Source: a virus. From it: a stretch of DNA of 29,275 nucleotides. The notes beneath the pieces were generated by a model. The model was given only the letters and a program-made list of their open reading frames with translations. It was not told where the DNA came from and did not search any database. Below, piece by piece: positions 27,063 to 29,275 of the stretch. The stretch is from positions 1 through 29,275 of IMG/VR virus record IMGVR_UViG_3300046809_000115, one strand, 5' to 3'. Each line of letters opens with the position of its first letter. Within the stretch, counting starts at the first letter, position 1. A program made the position numbers and the translations under genes.

Positions 27063-29235
27063 ACTCGACAGTAATGTCGGTTCCTCCTTTGAGCCTGTAG
27101 AAGACGATGATGTAAAGAAGCTCAAAGAGAAAGAACTAGAGCGTAAGCTCTCGGACTGGGCACAGGCTAACTACATCAAGTGTAAGAGTGATATCACTCC
27201 TATCCGTAATCAGTGGTATATCAACCTAGCATTCTTCAAGGGTGACCAGTATGTCGCCCTGCTTAGGGGGAAGCTTACAAGGGCTCCTAACGTGCCCGGT
27301 CGTGTCCGTATGGTCATCAATAAGATTCGTCCCGCTGTTCGTACTGAGATTTCCCGGCTGACTTCACAAAAGCCTCAGGCCTCTGTGGTGCCAGCGTCCT
27401 CTGAAGAAGAGGATATCCAGTCCGCAGAAGCTGGAAAGAATCTTTGGGAGTACGTCTACGAAACCAAAGACATTGCTAAAGCCTTTGCTGACGCAGCTTT
27501 TTGGGTATCTACTTGTGGTCTTGGTTATGTCAAGACCATTTGGGATAGTGACGCAGATGACTATGAAGCTCCAAACCCTGAAACACAAGAGCCTTCTGAG
27601 GGCGATATTTGTGTTACGGCTCCAACTCCTTTTAATATCATGGTTCCTAATTCTCTTGAACTTGATATACAGCGTCAACCTTACATTCTACATGTCTATA
27701 CAATGTCGATTGAAGAAGCAAAAGACCGCTGGCCTGACGTTATCACACCCGATCATACTCCTAATGTTGTTTCTACTAATGAGATTATGGAAACTCGATA
27801 CCTTAATCTTGTTGGGGCGGAAGAAACTGCTAAGCCAGACTCGTGCCTTATTATCGAAGCGTGGGTGAAAGAGGGTGCTACGAACCTTTTGCCTGAGGGT
27901 GGTATGTTCATCACTTGTGATAGGCGTGTGGTCTATTCAAGTCTGGAAGGCCTCCCGTATGATCACGGCGATTTCCCGTTCACGAAGCTTGAAAACGTTC
28001 CGTCTGGAACTTATTGGACTACTTCTGTACTGGAAGACCTTATTCCCATTCAGAAGGAAATCAACCGGGCACGCTCTCAGCTTATCGAGAACCGTAACAG
28101 CACCGCAAAATCGGGTTATTTCGTACAGCGAGGCTCTATTGATGTCACTAAGTGGACTTCTCGTCCCGGCCAGCTTGTGGAAATTAACCCCGGTTTTAAA
28201 GAACCAGTACCTATTCAGGTACCGACAATGCCCGGATACCTCAAAGACGAACAGCAGTACTACTCTGAAGACTTTGAGGATATCAGTGGTCAGCACCAAG
28301 TCTCTAAGGGACAGGCTCCCAGTGGTGTAACTGCCGCTACGGCTATTAACTTCCTTCAGGAACGTGACGACTCTTATATGGCTCCGGTCTATAAGAGCTT
28401 TGAGCGCGGTATTCAGGCGGTCGCTAAGCAAGTTCTTGAGCTTTGTGTCCAGTTTTGGGATGAAGCTCGACTTGTCCGCTCTGTGGGACCGAACAATGCT
28501 ATATCGGTGCATCTGCTAAAGGGTGCCGATATTAAGACCGGTACCGATATCCGTATCGAATCCGGCTCTGTACTGCCTGTATCCAAGTCTGCCAAGAACG
28601 CTATGTTCATGGATATGATTACCCGGGGTATTATTCCCGAGGATAAGGGTCTGGAACTCATGGAATTGCCTAACATGCAGAGCTACTACGAGGAAGCGGA
28701 CGCTGATAAGCGTGCGGCTCACCGTGAGAACACTGTCTTCCAGACGATGGACCCTGAACAGGTAAAGACTACGCTGGGTATCCGGGACGTTATGAAGCAA
28801 CAGTTCCTTATGCAGAACGGTATGCAGAACGAACAGCAGGCACGTAGTAACCCGACCCTTGCTCAGACCGTTGATAAGTTCGATGCACCTATCGTACCTG
28901 TTAACGACTGGGATGATGATGACCAGCATATCCAAGCTCACGGTCTTTTCCTTAAGTCTCAGACGTATCAGACTCTTGATCCGATTGTGCAGAAGGAAGC
29001 TAAAGCCCACTACGACGCTCATATCGCTAAGAAGCAACAGAAGATGCTTAGCCAGATGATGATGGGTGGAACAGCGGGTGGCGGTGGACAAGGCGGACCG
29101 ACACAAGGCGCTCCGGGATTGCCTCCGGGTGGTAGTGCACCGCCTAAGGGACCTCAGGGTGGACATAATGCCGGTGGTAATAACCAGTTCTCTAACCCGT
29201 CACCTGCACAGCAGGGTGCTGGACAGCAAGCTTAA
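27040..29235 (+). CDS. Portal protein
   Basis: A 731-residue protein at the expected place after the large terminase. Typical portal features are the opening KSDITPIRNQWYINLAFFKG, a basic RVRMVINKIRPAVRTEISRL segment, and the central YWTTSVLEDLIPIQKEINRA with SQLIENRNSTAKSG. The C-terminal ~65 residues are Gly/Pro/Gln-rich (QGGPTQGAPGLPPGG) and probably disordered. The dodecameric portal forms the DNA entry channel of the capsid and docks the terminase. GAGGT lies before the ATG. Confidence 0.93.
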   Translation: MTVSSGTELDSNVGSSFEPVEDDDVKKLKEKELERKLSDWAQANYIKCKSDITPIRNQWYINLAFFKGDQYVALLRGKLTRAPNVPGRVRMVINKIRPAVRTEISRLTSQKPQASVVPASSEEEDIQSAEAGKNLWEYVYETKDIAKAFADAAFWVSTCGLGYVKTIWDSDADDYEAPNPETQEPSEGDICVTAPTPFNIMVPNSLELDIQRQPYILHVYTMSIEEAKDRWPDVITPDHTPNVVSTNEIMETRYLNLVGAEETAKPDSCLIIEAWVKEGATNLLPEGGMFITCDRRVVYSSLEGLPYDHGDFPFTKLENVPSGTYWTTSVLEDLIPIQKEINRARSQLIENRNSTAKSGYFVQRGSIDVTKWTSRPGQLVEINPGFKEPVPIQVPTMPGYLKDEQQYYSEDFEDISGQHQVSKGQAPSGVTAATAINFLQERDDSYMAPVYKSFERGIQAVAKQVLELCVQFWDEARLVRSVGPNNAISVHLLKGADIKTGTDIRIESGSVLPVSKSAKNAMFMDMITRGIIPEDKGLELMELPNMQSYYEEADADKRAAHRENTVFQTMDPEQVKTTLGIRDVMKQQFLMQNGMQNEQQARSNPTLAQTVDKFDAPIVPVNDWDDDDQHIQAHGLFLKSQTYQTLDPIVQKEAKAHYDAHIAKKQQKMLSQMMMGGTAGGGGQGGPTQGAPGLPPGGSAPPKGPQGGHNAGGNNQFSNPSPAQQGAGQQA

Positions 29236-29275
29236 TCCTAAGATAATCTATACATAGAGCGTCAAGACCGTTAGT

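Overview
The window is a stretch of a tailed double-stranded DNA phage (Caudoviricetes), most likely one infecting an actinobacterium. A WhiB-type iron-sulfur regulator, a protein with an Lsr2-type DNA-binding domain, and a lysis enzyme whose N-terminal domain is of actinobacterial type all point to that host group. The genus cannot be read from the sequence. By eye the base composition is near 45-50% GC (not computed), lower than typical Streptomyces or Mycobacterium genomes. No tRNA, rRNA, CRISPR array, integrase or insertion sequence was seen.

Layout. (1) 1-1240, plus strand: end of the late region, with a 5'-truncated peptidoglycan hydrolase, a holin-like membrane protein and a strong hairpin terminator. 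(2) 1273-1813, plus strand: a stand-alone whiB-like gene with its own promoter. (3) 1536-20850, minus strand: the long early arm. From its upstream (right) end it starts with a gene-free control region (19970-20848) holding at least five tandem promoters. It then runs through many small orphan genes, an Lsr2-domain protein, an HTH protein, a SNF2-type helicase, an HNH protein and a Cas4-like Fe-S nuclease. It ends with a Sak4-like ATPase, a DUF669-like protein, a primase-helicase, a family A DNA polymerase and a RuvC-like resolvase. (4) 20849-21528, minus strand: a two-gene unit closed by a terminator with a GCAA tetraloop. (5) 21529-21723: a divergent promoter region. (6) 21724-29235, plus strand: an HTH protein, a zinc protein, a probable small terminase, two virion-like proteins, the large terminase, three small genes and the portal; capsid and tail genes presumably follow to the right.

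How it works together. The replication set (PrimPol-like primase fused to a RecA-fold helicase, plus PolA) and the recombination set (Cas4-like nuclease, Sak4-like ATPase, DUF669-like protein, RuvC) lie in one leftward, tightly overlapping series. Several minus-strand promoters share one design: a TTGACA-like -35, a 17-18 base spacer ending in TGC, and a TAnnnT -10. This suggests the early genes are read by the host housekeeping sigma factor. Many gene junctions are TAATG or ATGA overlaps, which suggests translational coupling.

The parts most worth a second look are the control region with its repeats and matched hairpins, the large antisense overlap of the whiB-like gene with a zinc protein gene, the unusual domain architecture of the Lsr2-type protein, and a tandem pair of paralogous orphan proteins.
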